DNA of 64,000 nucleotides, taken from the NCBI RefSeq assembly GCF_003086295.3, contig NC_092054.1, forward strand, positions 20,967,592 to 21,031,591, given 5' to 3'. Of this stretch, positions 61,051-64,000 are shown piece by piece (the first letter of the stretch is position 1; the number at the start of each line of letters is the position of its first letter). Under the pieces are notes generated by a model that had not been told where the DNA came from, ran no database searches, and was given only the letters and a program-made list of their open reading frames with translations. The position numbers and the translations under genes are program-made. Source of the DNA: Arachis hypogaea (taxonomy: Eukaryota; Streptophyta; Magnoliopsida; Fabales; Fabaceae).

Positions 61051-64000
61051 AGAGTTTGTGGAATCTGTGCTGATTATATCCATTATACTGATGAATGTCT
61101 GCAGCTCCAACAGGAAGACAACACCGTGGCAGCCACTCATAACTTCTATGACCGTCCCAACCAAGGGTACAATCAAGGTGGTAATTACAGCCATGGCTGG
61201 CAGGACAATTCTAACCAGAATTGGAGGGACAACAACAACAGAGGAGGCAGAGACAATCAGAAAAATCAGAGGTGGAATAATAACAACAACAGGCAGCAGA
61301 ACCAGAACCAGTCTTATAGAGCACCTCACCTGAGGCAATCCCAAGGACCACAGAATACCCAACAGCAGACCTCTCAAATTACTTATCCTTCTTCATCTTC
61401 TAATGATGACTTACTACAATCTATTGATCGGAGACAACAGACCATGGAAAATAACCTTTATGCTACACTAAATGGTCTGAACTCTACTTTGCAAGCTCTT
61501 GTCTCACAGATTGGATCAATGAATAACTCCAATAACCAGCCTTTGAGCTCCAATGGAATCCCCTCTCAACCATTACCCAATCCAAAGGGTGGCATTAATG
61601 CCATCACCCTAAGGTCCGGAACCACACTGCAGGAGAGGAATCAGGAGGAGCCAAGCCCACCAGAACACGCCTCAGCTGAAGAGGTAGTGGAAATAGAAGA
61701 TGTTGAAGAGGAAGAGGACATACAAGACATGGCTAAAAAAGAAGAAGTTCAACCACAGGAGGAAGCACCAAAGGGCGCAGACACTGCAGAAGACACCACT
61801 ACCATTCCATTTTCACAACTTGCAAGAAAGCCTAGGAAGCAGCTGGAACCTGATCCCAAAATGGTAGAGATATTCAAAAAGGTTGAGGTAACTGTTCCTC
61901 TTTTTGATGTTATTCAACAGGTACCTAAATATGCAAAGTTTCTAAAAGATTTATGTATACATAAAGACAAAATTAATGAATTAGAAACTATTCCTTTAGG
62001 TAGTTCCATATATGCTTTAATGGGAGGTTTACCTGAAAAGTGTAGTGACCCAGGTCCATGTATGGTTAATTGTACTATTGGTGGTGTAGTATTTTCTGAC
62101 TGCATGTGTGATTTAAGAGCATGTGTGAGTATAATGCCTTTGTCTATATATGATATTTTGAGGCTCCCTCCCTTAAAAAGGTCGGCAGCTCGTTTTGTGT
62201 TAGCAGATAAAAACATTATTACAGTGGCTGGAGTTGCTGAAGATGTATTAGTGGGCATTAAGGGGCTCACATTTCCCATTGATTTTTATATCCTGGAGAT
62301 GCCCCAAAATGACTCAGAGAAGCCATAATCAATCCTACACGGAAGACCATTCCTGAAGACCTCGAAGTTCAAATTAGATGCTTTTTCAGGAACATACTCT
62401 ATTGAAATAGATGGCCGAGTAGTAATCTTCAATCTGAATGGAGTTATGAAGCATCCTCCAGAGGATCATTCTATCCTCCAATGTGACATCATAGATGAAA
62501 CCGTGGCTGAAGTTCACCAGGAGGAATTTGAAGAGAAGTACATAGGACAAGGTCCAAGTGTGGGGACATTCTCAGAAGACAATGACAGTGCTTTACCATT
62601 GTTACCAGCTCCAGACAACCCAGAGCCTGACCATGATCAGAAGTTAGAATTAAAACCCCTTCCTCCACACCTCAAATATGCTTACCTTGAAGACGAGCAG
62701 AAGTTTTCAGTTATCATTGCAAGGGAACTCACTTCTCAACAGGAAGAGCAGTTACTTAGTGTGCTGAGGAGGCACAAGAAGGCAATTGGTTGGAGTTTGG
62801 CAGACATAGTAGTCATCAACCCTCAAATCTGTGAGCATAGGATATTTTTAGAAGAGGGAGCAAGACCTGTCCTTCAACCCCAGAGAAGACTGAACCCCAC
62901 TATCTTAGAGGTTGTCAAGAAGGAAGTGACCAGGCTACTGGAGGCAGATATCATCTACCCCATTTCAGACAGTGAATGGGTAAGCCCAGTACAAGTAGTG
63001 CCCAAGAAGTCTGGAATCACTACAGTGAAGAATGAGCATGGAGATCTCATGGCAACCAGAGTTCAGAACGCCTGGAGGGTCTGCATTGACTACAGACGCC
63101 TCAACCAGGCCACTCGTAAGGATCACTATCCTCTTCCATTCATTGATCAAATGCTGGATCGCCTGTCAGGTAAATCACATTATTGTTTTTTAGATGGTTA
63201 CACAGGTTATTTCCAGATTCATATAGCTCCTGAGGATCAGGAAAAGACCACTTTTACATGTCCTTTTGCGACTTATGCTTACAAGAGAATGCCCTTTGGC
63301 TTGTGCAATGCACCAGCTACCTTCCAAAGGTGCATGATGAGTCTTTTCTCTGATCTTATTGAGGACTGTATGGAAGTTTTTATGGATGATTTTAGTGTAT
63401 ATGACGATTCCTTTAGCCTTTGCTTAGATGGATTATCTAGAGTATTAGATAGATGTGTTAGTACAAACCTTGTATTAAATTTTGAAAAATGTCACTTTAT
63501 GGTAAAACAAGGTATTGTACTAGGACATGTTGTGTCTAATACTGGCATTTCTGTAGATCCAGCAAAGGTGGATGTTATTTCTAGTTTACCTTACCCCTCC
63601 TCTGTGAGGGGAGTCCATTCGTTCCTTGGCCATGCAGGTTTTTACAGGAGATTCATTAAGGACTTCAGTAAGGTAGCACTTCCCTTATCCAGACTACTGC
63701 AGAAGGATATTGAGTTCGAGTTCAGTGAGGATTGCAAACAAGCGTTTGATAAGCTGAAGACCGCCCTAACTCAAGCTCCAATTGTGAGAGGACCAGACTA
63801 GAGCCAGCCATTTGAAATAATGTGCGACGCCTCCAACCATGCAGTAGGAGCAGCACTGGCTCAACGTGAAGGTAAGGACCCCTTTGTTATTGCTTATGCA
63901 TCTAAAACTTTAGATGCCGCTCAGTCCAATTACACTACTACTGAGAAAGAGCTTCTTGCTATTGTTTTTGCTCTGGATAAATTCTGAGCCTTTACTTGTA
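61051..64000 (+). pseudogene. Pol region of element D: protease, RT, RNase H start
   Basis: All in one frame with gag. An Asn/Gln-rich linker (61126-61600) and an acidic segment (61620-61800) lead to the protease, whose catalytic turn reads CDLRACVSIMPLS: the Gly of DLG is Arg (AGA at 62116-62118). TAA at 62326-62328 precedes ILHGRPFLKT. RT is complete: WVSPVQVVPKK, VCIDYRRLNQATRKDHYPLP, FLDGYTGYFQI, MPFGLCNAPATFQRCM and the catalytic FMDDFSVY (MDD codons 63382-63390). TAG at 63799-63801 replaces Trp or Gln, then RNase H starts ([34 protein letters not shown]) with TGA at 63986-63988. It is a dead copy. Confidence 0.9.

Larger units (their letters stand above)
58449..64000 (+). mobile_element. 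Element D: Athila-like LTR retrotransposon, 5' part
   Basis: Order: 5' LTR, tRNA-Asp type primer site, gag, zinc knuckle, protease, RT and the start of RNase H; it continues past the window. It is a different family from elements A-C (different LTR, TGATAAACCAC start) and keeps one reading frame throughout with only stop codons as damage. The five bases before the LTR are ATGAC. Confidence 0.9.

Overview
This 64 kb window is nuclear DNA from a plant, most likely a legume of the peanut type (Arachis). The evidence is an intron-bearing chloroplast RelA/SpoT-homologue gene, Athila/Tat-type Ty3 retrotransposons with a tRNA-Asp primer site, a plant L1-type LINE, hAT and Mutator-like DNA transposons, and two motifs I associate with Arachis retroelements: the palindrome CTGGCGTTNAACGCCAG and the string CTAAGTTTGGTGT. 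The genus is inferred from remembered motif familiarity, not from a search.

Layout. 1-17277 is a patchwork of three related Athila-like elements. Element A (plus, 1-8673) has a broken gag and protease, no reverse transcriptase, an intact 382-codon extra ORF and an LTR. Element B (minus, 8717-10866) is a heavily deleted relative. Element C (plus, 10867-17277) keeps RNase H/integrase, a decayed extra ORF and an LTR. 17400-29255 is an apparently full-length but dead LINE (minus) with degenerate target duplications. It is split by a hAT element (21082-26841), which is itself split by a solo LTR (22778-25081). This is three levels of nesting, each with its target-site duplication. 31013-35488 is the one host gene that looks intact: a six-exon RSH2/RSH3-type (p)ppGpp synthetase/hydrolase on the minus strand, 735 codons by my splice model. 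38262-49695 is rich in Mutator-like (MULE) foldback elements with 9-bp duplications, including one with a transposase C-terminal remnant and another MULE nested inside it. About 52.5-56 kb is a formin (FH1-FH2) pseudogene with hAT miniature elements in or beside its introns. 57633-58267 is an asparagine synthetase pseudogene fragment. 58449 to the window end is the 5' part (LTR, primer site, gag, protease, RT, start of RNase H) of another dead Athila-like element.

How the parts relate. Apart from the RSH gene, nearly everything is transposon or decayed gene copy. The most unusual signal is a pair of small perfect or near-perfect hairpins that recur at fixed places in the three related Athila-like elements. 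One lies just downstream of the protease/pol ORF. The other lies upstream of the extra ORF and again immediately upstream of the 3' LTR. Their stem bases change in compensating pairs between copies, which suggests selected RNA structures. A second theme is that three unrelated LTR families here each carry an array of short GC-rich palindromes in otherwise AT-rich DNA.
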